Assembly (NCBI GenBank): GCA_000437255.1
Contig: FR899095.1
Coordinates: forward strand, 2,935 to 15,663
Direction: 5' to 3'
Length of the DNA stretch: 12,729 nt
Origin: Ruminococcus sp. CAG:403
Lineage (GTDB): Bacteria; Bacillota; Clostridia; Oscillospirales; Ruminococcaceae
Shown here: positions 6,456 to 12,729 of the stretch, in pieces
How the letters are laid out: each line of letters begins with the position of its first letter
Numbering within the stretch: position 1 is the stretch's first letter
Position numbers and translations under genes: made by a program
Notes under the pieces: model-generated
Told to the model about the DNA's origin: nothing
The model's input: the letters and a program-made list of their open reading frames with translations, nothing else
The model's database searches: none

Positions 6456-6458
6456 TTG
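6441..6458 (+). promoter_or_regulatory. Ribosome binding site that fixes a TTG start for thyX
   Basis: AAAGGAGG (6441-6448) is followed by seven bases and TTG (6456-6458). The codons after TTG read N-V-T-L-I-T-H-T-P, the usual ThyX N-terminus. An upstream in-frame TTG at 6351 would add 35 residues with no family resemblance and no good ribosome binding site, so it was not used. Confidence 0.85.
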
Positions 6459-7247
6459 AATGTAACCTTGATTACCCATACACCGTTTCCGGAAAAAGTC
6501 ATTGCTGCCGCTGCAAAGCTGTGTTATTCGGATTCCGATGTGGAAACACTAATGGATGGACTGACCGATGAGAAAGCGGAGGCATTTGTGACGAAGCTGG
6601 CAGGCTTTGGACATGAAAGCCCGGTGGAGCATGTCTCCTTTACGTTTGGAATCGAAGGCGTTTCCCGTTCTTTTCTGGCGCAGGTGACACGGCATCGGAT
6701 TGCATCTTTTTCGGTACAGAGCCAACGCTATGTGCGAAAAGAACAATTCGTATATGTAACACCGCCTGCAATTGCACAGCATCCGGATGTTCTGGAATGC
6801 TACGAGCAGGCGATGCAAACGGCACTGGATGCTTATAATACATTGGCAGACCAGCTGGAGGCACAGTATTACCCGGAATTCCTGGCAGCAGGCTGTAGCG
6901 AAAAAGCAGCTCGCTCCAAAGCAGAAAAGAAAGCCATTGAAGATGCACGGTATGTGCTGCCGAATGCCTGTGAAACAAAAATGGTTATGACCATGAATGT
7001 GCGCAGTCTGCGAAACTTTTTCCGGCTTCGCTGCTGCAATCGGGCGCAGTGGGAAATCCGGGCAGTTGCAACAGAGATGCTGCGGCTGTGCTGTCAGGTT
7101 GCGCCGCAGCTGTTTGAAACAGCAGGGCCGGCATGCTGCTGCGGTGCCTGTCCGGAAGGAAAAATGTCCTGCGGACAAGCGCAGCAGGTACGGGAGACCT
7201 TTGCCGCCCTGCGTGAAGAAGCCAATCACCCGTCTGTGCACCCTTAA
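6456..7247 (+). CDS. thyX: Flavin-dependent thymidylate synthase ThyX
   Basis: From the TTG start this encodes a 263-residue enzyme. ThyX makes dTMP from dUMP using methylene-tetrahydrofolate as carbon donor and FAD/NADPH for reduction, releasing tetrahydrofolate rather than dihydrofolate. The hallmark RHRx7S motif is exact: R79-H80-R81, then S89-Q90-R91-Y92, which bind FAD and dUMP. The N-terminus MNVTLITHTPFPEKVIAAAA and the HESPVEHVSFTF segment (53-64) are typical. NVRSLRNFFRLRCCNRAQWEIR is the second conserved substrate-binding block. The tail has a Cys cluster (CCCGACPEGKMSCG) of the kind seen in many clostridial ThyX proteins. It is the first gene of a probable folate/cell-wall operon and is preceded by its own promoter and a structured leader. 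Confidence 0.97.
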   Translation: MNVTLITHTPFPEKVIAAAAKLCYSDSDVETLMDGLTDEKAEAFVTKLAGFGHESPVEHVSFTFGIEGVSRSFLAQVTRHRIASFSVQSQRYVRKEQFVYVTPPAIAQHPDVLECYEQAMQTALDAYNTLADQLEAQYYPEFLAAGCSEKAARSKAEKKAIEDARYVLPNACETKMVMTMNVRSLRNFFRLRCCNRAQWEIRAVATEMLRLCCQVAPQLFETAGPACCCGACPEGKMSCGQAQQVRETFAALREEANHPSVHP

Positions 7248-7304
7248 CCGACTGTAATTTGTTTGTAGGGGATGGGGCAGAGACAATTTGAAAATGAGGC
7301 GTTT

Positions 7305-8252
7305 ATGTTAGAATTTCGACCCATCCGATTAGAAGATCAAGCATGGATTCAGCAAGCCCTGCGGCAGTCTGATTTCCAGGGCTGTGAATATAGTTTTGCC
7401 AACAATTTGGCTTGGTGCCGTTCCGGAAATGTACAGATTGCAAAATGGGAGGGCTTTTATATTAGCCGTTCAGACGGGGAAACACCAGATGTTCCGGTGT
7501 TCACCTTTCCGGCGGGCAGCGGAGATTATCAGGCTGTTTTCCGAGAGTTGGCAGCGTATGCCAGTGAGCGGCAGGTACCGCTGTATGTGCGGGGCGTTAC
7601 ACCGCAGGTGGCACCCATTTTGGAAAGCCTTTTTCCGGGACAATATACCCTGACCCCTCAGCGAGACGAATTTGACTATATCTACCGCACAGAAGATCTG
7701 ATTACCCTCAAAGGAAAAAAGTATCATAAGAAACGGAATCACTTAAAGCAGTTTCAGCAGTATGCAAGTACGTTTTCCTTGATGACGCCGGATGATTTTG
7801 ATGACTGCATTGCCTTCAGCGCTTCATTCTATAACGAGAAGGAAGGGTATCTGGATCCCTCCAGCATTGCAGAGCAGTATGCCATTCATACCTTTTTCAC
7901 CCATTTTAAAACGCTTGGTTTGCAAGGTGGTGTGCTGCGGGTAGATGGAAAACTGGTAGCGTTTACCATTGGAGAACCGCTGAATCAGAACACCTATGGT
8001 GTGCACATTGAAAAGGCAGATGTGCAGTATCAAGGTGCTTACCCTGCTATCAATCAGGCATTCGTAGAAGCGGTTGCCGCATCGTATGCCTATGTGAACC
8101 GAGAAGAAGATTTGGGATTGGAAGGGCTGCGGCAGGCAAAAGAATCCTATTACCCGGCCATTTTGCTGGAAAAGGCAACGGCAGTTTTTCCGCATCCGGA
8201 ACAAATAGAAGCAACCACGTTTGCAAAAACGCATGGAAGCATCAAAACCTGA
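7305..8252 (+). CDS. DUF2156 (phosphatidylglycerol lysyltransferase C-terminal-like) protein
   Basis: This encodes a 315-residue cytoplasmic protein with two GNAT-like halves, as in the DUF2156 family, related to the aminoacyl-transfer domain of MprF and to FemX-like enzymes. Supporting segments are F-R-P-I-R-L-E-D at the N-terminus, the SFANNLAWCRSGNVQIAKWE block, the basic LKGKKYHKKRNHLKQF block (135-149), and GKLVAFTIGEPLNQNTYGVH with NREEDLGLEGLRQAKESYYP near the end. The N-terminal membrane helices of true MprF are absent. I chose ATG 7305, with GAGG five bases upstream, over ATG 7272, whose purine run abuts the start codon. The gene begins 57 bases after thyX and ends 15 bases before the next gene. 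Substrate is not known. Confidence 0.87.
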   Translation: MLEFRPIRLEDQAWIQQALRQSDFQGCEYSFANNLAWCRSGNVQIAKWEGFYISRSDGETPDVPVFTFPAGSGDYQAVFRELAAYASERQVPLYVRGVTPQVAPILESLFPGQYTLTPQRDEFDYIYRTEDLITLKGKKYHKKRNHLKQFQQYASTFSLMTPDDFDDCIAFSASFYNEKEGYLDPSSIAEQYAIHTFFTHFKTLGLQGGVLRVDGKLVAFTIGEPLNQNTYGVHIEKADVQYQGAYPAINQAFVEAVAASYAYVNREEDLGLEGLRQAKESYYPAILLEKATAVFPHPEQIEATTFAKTHGSIKT

Positions 8253-8267
8253 AAGGAGTCTGTTAGA

Positions 8268-8810
8268 ATGATTTATGTATTTTTGGCAGAAGGATTTGAA
8301 GAAGTAGAAGCGCTGGCCCCCGTTGATTTGCTGCGTCGTGCCAAGAAAGAGGTGCAGACCGTTGGTGTTACCGGAAAGGTGGTAACCAGTTCCCATGGCG
8401 TTCCGGTGACAGCAGATCTGACACAGGAGGAACTCTCCTTAAATGGCAATGTGGAAATGATCGTGCTGCCTGGCGGCATGCCCGGCACACTGAACGAGGA
8501 AGCTTCCGAAGTGGTGCAAAATGCGATTGCTTTTTGTGCAGCAAATGATCGCTATATTGGTGCAATTTGTGCGGCACCTTCCATTTTGGGACATCTTGGC
8601 TTGCTGCAAGGAAAGACTGCGGTTTGTTATACTGGCTTTGAAAAGGATTTGAAGGGCGCCGCCATTGGAACAGACGGCGTGGTAACCGATGGGAAAATTA
8701 TTACAGCAAGAGGGGCTGGCGTTGCGTTGGAATTTGGCCTGGCACTGATTGCTGCGTTGGATGGACAAGCTGCCAGTGATGCAGTGCGTGCCTCCATTTT
8801 AATGGATTGA
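8268..8810 (+). CDS. DJ-1/PfpI family protein
   Basis: This encodes a 180-residue protein of standard DJ-1 length. The glutamate cluster AEGFEEVEALAPVD near the start contains E14, which aligns with DJ-1 E18. PGGMPGT is at 68-74, and the nucleophile elbow GAICAAPSILG places the reactive cysteine at C101. V-T-D-G-K-I-I-T-A-R-G-A-G lies near the C-terminus. DJ-1 superfamily proteins include protein/nucleotide deglycase-like enzymes, chaperones and amidase relatives; this one fits the bacterial DJ-1 branch (YajL/ThiJ-like). Exact activity is inferred only. AAAGGAG lies ahead of the start. The stop overlaps the next start (TGATG), indicating coupled translation with the folate enzyme. Confidence 0.93.
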   Translation: MIYVFLAEGFEEVEALAPVDLLRRAKKEVQTVGVTGKVVTSSHGVPVTADLTQEELSLNGNVEMIVLPGGMPGTLNEEASEVVQNAIAFCAANDRYIGAICAAPSILGHLGLLQGKTAVCYTGFEKDLKGAAIGTDGVVTDGKIITARGAGVALEFGLALIAALDGQAASDAVRASILMD

Positions 8811-9379
8811 TGGAAAAGCAAGCGTTGCGCCGCAGGATGCGAGCCTGCCGGAATGCCTTATCTCCGCAGCAGCAAGCAGAACTTTCCGAAAGTTTGCTGC
8901 GGACATTGTGCAGCTGGTTGCGCTATCAGCAAGCGCCGCTGATTGCGCCTTACGTTTCTATGCAGTCGGAAGCAGACACCCATGCGCTGCTGCAACAGGT
9001 TTTGGCGGATGGCAAGCAGCTTGCGGTTCCACGGTGTCTTTCCAAAGAAACCATGACATTTTATCAGCTGGAATCTCTCACGCAGCTGGAACCAGGTGCC
9101 TATGGGATTCTGGAACCGAAAACGGAATGCCGACCGATCACACAGTTTCCGCCGGGCAGCATTTGTATCGTGCCTGGATTGGCGTTTGATCGCCATGGCG
9201 GCAGACTGGGCTATGGAGCAGGGTATTATGACCGCTTCCTATCTGCGCATCCGGAGTTGATTCCAGTGGGGTATTGCAGCGAAGCATTTGTTTTACCAAA
9301 GGTACCAATGGAAGCAACCGATTGCCGGATGCAGTATTTGCTAACAGAACATAAAGTGGAGGTTATCCATGGAATATAA
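8810..9379 (+). CDS. 5-formyltetrahydrofolate cyclo-ligase
   Basis: This encodes a 189-residue enzyme that converts 5-formyl-tetrahydrofolate to 5,10-methenyl-tetrahydrofolate using ATP, returning a storage/inhibitory folate to the one-carbon pool. The N-terminal KQALRRRMRACRNALSP helix is typical. The ATP/folate signature is intact: F-D-R-H-G-G-R-L-G-Y-G-A-G-Y-Y-D-R-F (about 126-143, GYGAGYYDRF at 134-143). Length matches the family. ATG 8810 overlaps the DJ-1 stop as TGATG, and no Shine-Dalgarno sequence precedes it, so translation is probably coupled. A TTG at 8807 is in frame but adds only one residue. ThyX in the same operon uses methylene-tetrahydrofolate, downstream of this product, so a shared folate role is reasonable. 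Confidence 0.95.
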   Translation: MEKQALRRRMRACRNALSPQQQAELSESLLRTLCSWLRYQQAPLIAPYVSMQSEADTHALLQQVLADGKQLAVPRCLSKETMTFYQLESLTQLEPGAYGILEPKTECRPITQFPPGSICIVPGLAFDRHGGRLGYGAGYYDRFLSAHPELIPVGYCSEAFVLPKVPMEATDCRMQYLLTEHKVEVIHGI

Positions 9380-10979
9380 ACCCAAACAGGACGGCACCCC
9401 CAACCGGGACCGTTTGCTGAATGATATTTTAAAGGAATATGGGGATCAGCCGGCGGCAAAGCAACCGGTCAAACCAGCTGCCCCACAGCCAGATGCAGCA
9501 CGGACTGCTCGTCCGGCAGCTTCCGGAGCCCATTCCGCAGCGAGTCGTACCGCAGCAGTGCCCAAGCAACCCAGTTCCAATCCGCCGGCAGGAGATTCTC
9601 TGATCGATTCGGACATGGAGTATGTATTTGCACAGCGGCGGAAAGCCCCCCCCAAGCCAGATGCTGGCAAGCAGCCAGCGGCAGTGCGTGCAGAGCGGAC
9701 CATGGAGCAGACGGCACCCTTTACGGCACCGGATGCTACCAGCCGGATGCAGGCAACTGCGATGCGTTCTAGATTGGAGCAGGACTTGGAAGGGGAGAGC
9801 CAGGTAAGCAATATCCCGGAAGAACTGACTGGCAAGAAAAAGAAACGACGCAAAAAGCATCGTGGTTTATTTACCTTGGTGATGGTGCTGGTTGTCCTGC
9901 TGATTTCAATTTGCGCATCGGCAGTTATCATTGTATACGGCAGAGATATGCTGGGCATTGACAGCAATACCACAACGGTAATTGTCAACATTCCGCAGGG
10001 AGCCGATACCGCTGAAATTGCAGATATTCTGCAAAAGGAAGGTATCATTGAACGGCCTCGGTTTTTCGTCTTTTTTGCAGGTCTGGGCAATAAGGATGCA
10101 AATTTCCGCTCCGGCGATCATGAACTTCGGGCAGATATGGCATATGAAACCCTGATCAGCGAATTGACCTCTGAGCCGCTGGATGATTCGGAAGCAGTCA
10201 CTTTGACCTTCCCGGAGGGAACCACATTGTATGATGCAGCAGTTCTGCTGGAAGAAAACAATGTCTGCCAGGCAGAGGAATTCCTGGAACACTTCAACAA
10301 TGATGCCAAGTATGGCTATCGGTATGAGGAATATCTGCCGAGTCTGCAAAGTGATAAATTCTATCGCATGGAAGGATACTTCTTCCCGGATACCTACACC
10401 TTCTATCAGGATATGGATTTGGATTTGATCTGCCAGAAGATTTTGAAGAACTTCGACAGCCACATTACAGATGAATACTATGATCGGATGCAGGCGCTCA
10501 ATCTTTCTTTGGATGAAACGATTACATTGGCTTCTATGATTCAGGCGGAAGCTGGAAGTGTTGAGCAGATGAAGACCATTTCTTCCGTCTTCTGGAACCG
10601 ATTGAACAATCCAACAGAATACCCGCTGCTGCAATCGGATCCGACTAAGAATTATGTTGAAGAAGTTATTAAGCCGCACATTGATTCTTATAATACCACG
10701 ATTTTTGAGGCGTATGATACGTATACATCCAGTGGCCTGCCGCCGGGGGCAATCTGCAATCCTGGTGCGGATGCCATTGAAGCAGCGCTGTATCCGGAGT
10801 CAACGGACTACTATTATTTCTATTCCAACATGGATACCAAGCAGACCTATTTTGCAAAGACCTTGAAGGAACATGAAGCCAATGAGGCAAAGGTTAAGCA
10901 GGAACAGGCAGATGCGGCGGAAAAGGCAAAACAAGCAGAACAGGCCGCACAAGAAGGTGAGGGCGAAGGAGCAGAATGA
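9369..10979 (+). CDS. mltG: Endolytic murein transglycosylase MltG (YceG-like)
   Basis: This encodes a 536-residue membrane-anchored enzyme that cleaves nascent peptidoglycan strands outside the membrane and helps set glycan length. Residues 1-155 are a low-complexity Ala/Pro/Gln-rich cytoplasmic tail. A basic KKKKRRKKHR patch (about 156-165) precedes one membrane helix (about 168-190). A LysM-like part (T-V-I-V-N-I-P-Q-G-A-D-T-A-E-I) comes next, followed by the YceG catalytic domain. The active-site segment ASMIQAEAGSVEQ has E394 as likely catalytic residue, with Q392 where many homologs carry another Glu. LLQSDPT and GLPPGAICNPG are further family markers. The last 40 residues are a charged Ala/Gln/Glu tail. 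At 536 residues it is much longer than E. coli MltG (340), mostly from the N-tail. It overlaps the cyclo-ligase by 11 bases, with GGAGG six bases upstream. Confidence 0.94.
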   Translation: MEYKPKQDGTPNRDRLLNDILKEYGDQPAAKQPVKPAAPQPDAARTARPAASGAHSAASRTAAVPKQPSSNPPAGDSLIDSDMEYVFAQRRKAPPKPDAGKQPAAVRAERTMEQTAPFTAPDATSRMQATAMRSRLEQDLEGESQVSNIPEELTGKKKKRRKKHRGLFTLVMVLVVLLISICASAVIIVYGRDMLGIDSNTTTVIVNIPQGADTAEIADILQKEGIIERPRFFVFFAGLGNKDANFRSGDHELRADMAYETLISELTSEPLDDSEAVTLTFPEGTTLYDAAVLLEENNVCQAEEFLEHFNNDAKYGYRYEEYLPSLQSDKFYRMEGYFFPDTYTFYQDMDLDLICQKILKNFDSHITDEYYDRMQALNLSLDETITLASMIQAEAGSVEQMKTISSVFWNRLNNPTEYPLLQSDPTKNYVEEVIKPHIDSYNTTIFEAYDTYTSSGLPPGAICNPGADAIEAALYPESTDYYYFYSNMDTKQTYFAKTLKEHEANEAKVKQEQADAAEKAKQAEQAAQEGEGEGAE

Positions 10980-12202
10980 GAAAGCCAGAAATTCTAGCGC
11001 CGGCAGGCGATATGGAACGCTTGCAGGCGGCATTGGACTTTGGTGCAGATGCGGTTTACCTGAGCCGAAAAGCGTTTGGCATGCGTGCAGCAGCACCGAA
11101 TTTTACCGCAGAACAGCTGAAAGAAGCGGTTGCACTTGCGCATGCAAAAGGAGTAAAGGTGTACCTGACTTGCAATACATTGCCACGTAACGACTCCCTG
11201 CCGGATTTCCCACAGTATGTGGAAGAAGCGTTGGCTGCCAATGTAGATGCGATGATTGTAGCGGATTTGGGACTGCTGCGGTTGCTGCGAAAGTTAGCAC
11301 CGCAGATGGAACTGCATATGTCCACCCAAACTGGTATTGTCAACTATGAAACGTGCCAGATGCTTTATGAATTGGGGGTACGCCGTGCTGTGCTGGCACG
11401 AGAGCTGTCTCTACAGGAAATTGCCGATATTCGGGCACATATTCCAGATGATATGGAACTGGAAGTGTTCGTGCACGGTGCGATGTGCATGTCCTTTTCC
11501 GGTCGCTGTCTGATTTCAGCGTATTTGACGGGCAGAGATGCCAATCAGGGTGCCTGCGCACAGCCTTGCCGTTGGCAGTACTATGTGATGGAACAAACGC
11601 GTCCCGGTCAATATTTCCCCATTGAGGAATCCAAAGAGGGAACCTACCTGTTTAATGCAAAAGATCTGTGCATGATTGAACACATTCCGGAATTGGTGGA
11701 GGCTGGTGTCACCAGCTTGAAAATTGAAGGTCGTGCAAAATCGGCTTATTATGTATCGGTTATCACCAATGCCTATCGCATGGCAATGGATGCCTATCTT
11801 GCGGATCCGAGCAGCAAGCAGCTGCCGGAGTGGATTCGGCAGGAAGTCTTTCAGGTGAGCCATCGGGAATACTGTACGGGGTTCTTTTATGGCGCACCGC
11901 AGGCAGGACAGCGTTATGCCGATAATTTATATGTACGCCGCAGTGATGTGGTTGCTATTGTAGAGGATTGGAAGGATGGCATGCTGTATGCTACGCAGCG
12001 CAATCGGTTCTTTGCAACAGATGAGCTGGAGCTGCTGATGCCGGGGAAACCGCCCGTTCCGTTGCACTTGACGGCGTTGTATCAGGAAGACGGAACACCG
12101 ATTTCTGTTGCCAATCATGCCATGATGAAACTCTCTATGCCGTGTGCCACACAGGCACCGCCTCGTGCCATCATTCGGCGTACCGTACCGGAAGAATCCT
12201 AA
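10976..12202 (+). CDS. U32 peptidase family protein, TrhP/YegQ-type tRNA hydroxylation protein
   Basis: This encodes a 408-residue cytoplasmic protein. The U32 signature is exact: E163-V-F-V-H-G-A-M-C171-M-S-F-S-G-R-C178-L-I-S. C194 and C198 in NQGACAQPCRW complete a four-cysteine set of the sort that can hold an iron-sulfur cluster. The N-terminal MRKPEILAPAGDMERLQAAL and GADAVYLS match the family barrel start. Members near this length (TrhP/YegQ, RlhA relatives) act in prephenate-linked 5-hydroxyuridine formation in tRNA or in rRNA hydroxylation; older annotation as collagenase-like protease is doubtful. It starts inside the mltG stop (ATGA) with AAGGAG four bases upstream. In many Firmicutes U32 genes sit beside mltG, so the pairing fits. 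It is the last gene of the operon. Confidence 0.92.
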   Translation: MRKPEILAPAGDMERLQAALDFGADAVYLSRKAFGMRAAAPNFTAEQLKEAVALAHAKGVKVYLTCNTLPRNDSLPDFPQYVEEALAANVDAMIVADLGLLRLLRKLAPQMELHMSTQTGIVNYETCQMLYELGVRRAVLARELSLQEIADIRAHIPDDMELEVFVHGAMCMSFSGRCLISAYLTGRDANQGACAQPCRWQYYVMEQTRPGQYFPIEESKEGTYLFNAKDLCMIEHIPELVEAGVTSLKIEGRAKSAYYVSVITNAYRMAMDAYLADPSSKQLPEWIRQEVFQVSHREYCTGFFYGAPQAGQRYADNLYVRRSDVVAIVEDWKDGMLYATQRNRFFATDELELLMPGKPPVPLHLTALYQEDGTPISVANHAMMKLSMPCATQAPPRAIIRRTVPEES

Positions 12203-12214
12203 AAAGAGAAAACA

Positions 12215-12252
12215 AACAACCGCCTTACAAACTAGTTTGTAAGGCGGTTGTT
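12215..12252 (+). terminator. Intrinsic terminator closing the thyX-U32 operon
   Basis: The 38-base palindrome has 17-bp perfect arms (12215-12231 with 12236-12252) around CTAG. It is followed by CA and six T (12255-12260). The opposite strand has a T-rich run beyond the left arm, so it may stop transcripts from both directions. It lies 13 bases after the U32 stop codon. Confidence 0.92.
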
Positions 12253-12293
12253 CATTTTTTATCGCATAGCAGGGGATGAATTGGGTCAAACAA

Positions 12294-12323
12294 AAAAGCC
12301 ACTCGAAAAATCGAATGGCTTTT
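12294..12323 (-). terminator. Intrinsic terminator of the rpsR operon
   Basis: AAAAGCCA (12294-12301) pairs with TGGCTTTT (12316-12323). After one mismatch (12302/12315), TCGA (12303-12306) pairs with TCGA (12311-12314) around a four-base loop. Read on the minus strand the right-hand side ends in TTTTTTG, a good U-tract. It begins 18 bases beyond the rpsR stop. With the palindrome at 12215-12252 it separates two convergent operons. Confidence 0.88.
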
Positions 12324-12341
12324 CACATGCTGCTTTTCAGC

Positions 12342-12578
12342 TTAGTCGCTTACGTAAGGCAGCAGTGCAATGTGTCTTGCTCTCTTAATTGCAGAGGTCA
12401 GTTCACGCTGGTGATATGCACAAGTACCGGTTACCCGTCTCGGCAGGATCTTTGCACGATCTGTCATGCACTTCTTCAGCTTTGCGATATCCTTGTAGTC
12501 GATCTTTTCAACACGATCTACGCAGAACATGCAAACCTTTTTCCGTGGTCTTTTATTATTTCTAGGTGCTCTTTCCAT
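12342..12578 (-). CDS. rpsR: 30S ribosomal protein S18 (cysteine-containing form)
   Basis: From ATG at 12578 this encodes a 78-residue S18, a normal length. S18 sits on the platform of the small ribosomal subunit, paired with S6. The core I-D-Y-K-D, L-K-K, D-R-A-K-I-L-P-R-R-V-T-G-T and Q-R-E-L-T-S-A-I-K-R-A-R-H-I-A-L-L-P-Y matches the family. Four cysteines (C16, C19, C37, C53) mark the potentially zinc-binding C-plus form. On the minus strand GGAGGAG lies seven bases before this ATG, so the in-frame ATG eight codons upstream (12602) was rejected. It follows ssb by 52 bases, the classical rpsF-ssb-rpsR order. Confidence 0.97.
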   Translation of the reverse strand: MERAPRNNKRPRKKVCMFCVDRVEKIDYKDIAKLKKCMTDRAKILPRRVTGTCAYHQRELTSAIKRARHIALLPYVSD

Positions 12579-12630
12579 GATGGATGCTCCTCCAATCTGC
12601 ACAATTGCATTTTTTTGATGTGGTATCTTT

Positions 12631-12729
12631 TTAGAAAGGAACTTCGCCGTCGCCTAAAATCTCTTCAAAATCGCCTAAATCACCCAACTGAATGGATGCA
12701 TCCGGAGCAGGCTTCGCAGCGGCAGGAGC
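12631..12729 (-). CDS. ssb: Single-stranded DNA-binding protein, C-terminal end (partial)
   Basis: The last 32 residues of SSB run from the window edge to TAA at 12631-12633 on the minus strand. They are an Ala/Pro-rich linker, an acidic stretch (GDLGDFEEILGD) and the tip DGEVPF. This acidic tip ending in P-F is the conserved SSB tail that docks partner proteins of replication and repair. The OB-fold lies outside the window. Its position just upstream of rpsR fits the conserved rpsF-ssb-rpsR operon and supports the identification. Confidence 0.92.
   Translation of the reverse strand, partial: APAAAKPAPDASIQLGDLGDFEEILGDGEVPF

Noticed and set aside
12261..12293. Short gap between the two terminators searched for a small RNA.
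   Set aside because: Only 33 bases, no promoter and no additional structure; nothing to support a gene.

Overview
The window looks like chromosomal DNA from a Gram-positive anaerobe of the class Clostridia, most likely the Ruminococcaceae/Oscillospiraceae. This rests on strong AGGAGG-type ribosome binding sites, sigma-A-type promoters, a flavin-dependent thymidylate synthase (ThyX), a cysteine-containing S18, an FtsX-type ABC exporter, and GC content near 50% by eye. The taxonomic call is inference; no rRNA or tRNA gene is present. No transposon, integrase, CRISPR array or phage gene was seen, so this is a housekeeping neighbourhood with some accessory genes at its left end.

Left block (1-2949, + strand): the tail of an unidentified gene is followed by two membrane-anchored zinc-finger proteins of unknown function. 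One has a perfect RanBP2-type finger, a coiled coil and a C-terminal membrane anchor. The other has an N-terminal zinc ribbon, one membrane helix and a large presumed extracytoplasmic part. A LysR-family regulator follows after a 21-base gap. The LysR gene ends in a hairpin whose loop contains the -35 box of the next promoter.

Middle block (2950-6270, + strand): a near-consensus promoter drives an ABC ATPase and an 8-helix FtsX-like permease. The leader contains two copies of a 16-base dyad, GTTAGC-N4-RCTAAC, one just after the predicted transcription start and one just before the ribosome binding site. They look like operators for an unseen repressor. The pair ends in a very stable 21-bp hairpin without a T-tract.

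Right block (6290-12252, + strand): a promoter and a leader of about 130 bases precede thyX, which starts at a TTG codon. The leader can fold in two mutually exclusive ways, one of which occludes the thyX start region. A tightly packed run follows: a DUF2156 acyltransferase-like protein, a DJ-1/PfpI protein, 5-formyltetrahydrofolate cyclo-ligase, the endolytic transglycosylase MltG and a U32 peptidase-family protein of the TrhP/YegQ type. The last four gene junctions have short gaps or overlap (15-base gap, TGATG, 11-base overlap, ATGA), so this is probably one operon. ThyX and the cyclo-ligase are linked through one-carbon folate metabolism. A strong terminator closes the operon.

Far right (12294-12729, - strand): the end of the conserved rpsF-ssb-rpsR operon, with the ssb C-terminus, complete rpsR and its own terminator, converges on the + strand operon. 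The most interesting non-coding signals are the thyX leader with its five-fold GCAGAAC/GTTCTGC repeat and the twin dyads upstream of the ABC exporter. The most interesting proteins are the two zinc-finger membrane proteins at the left end.
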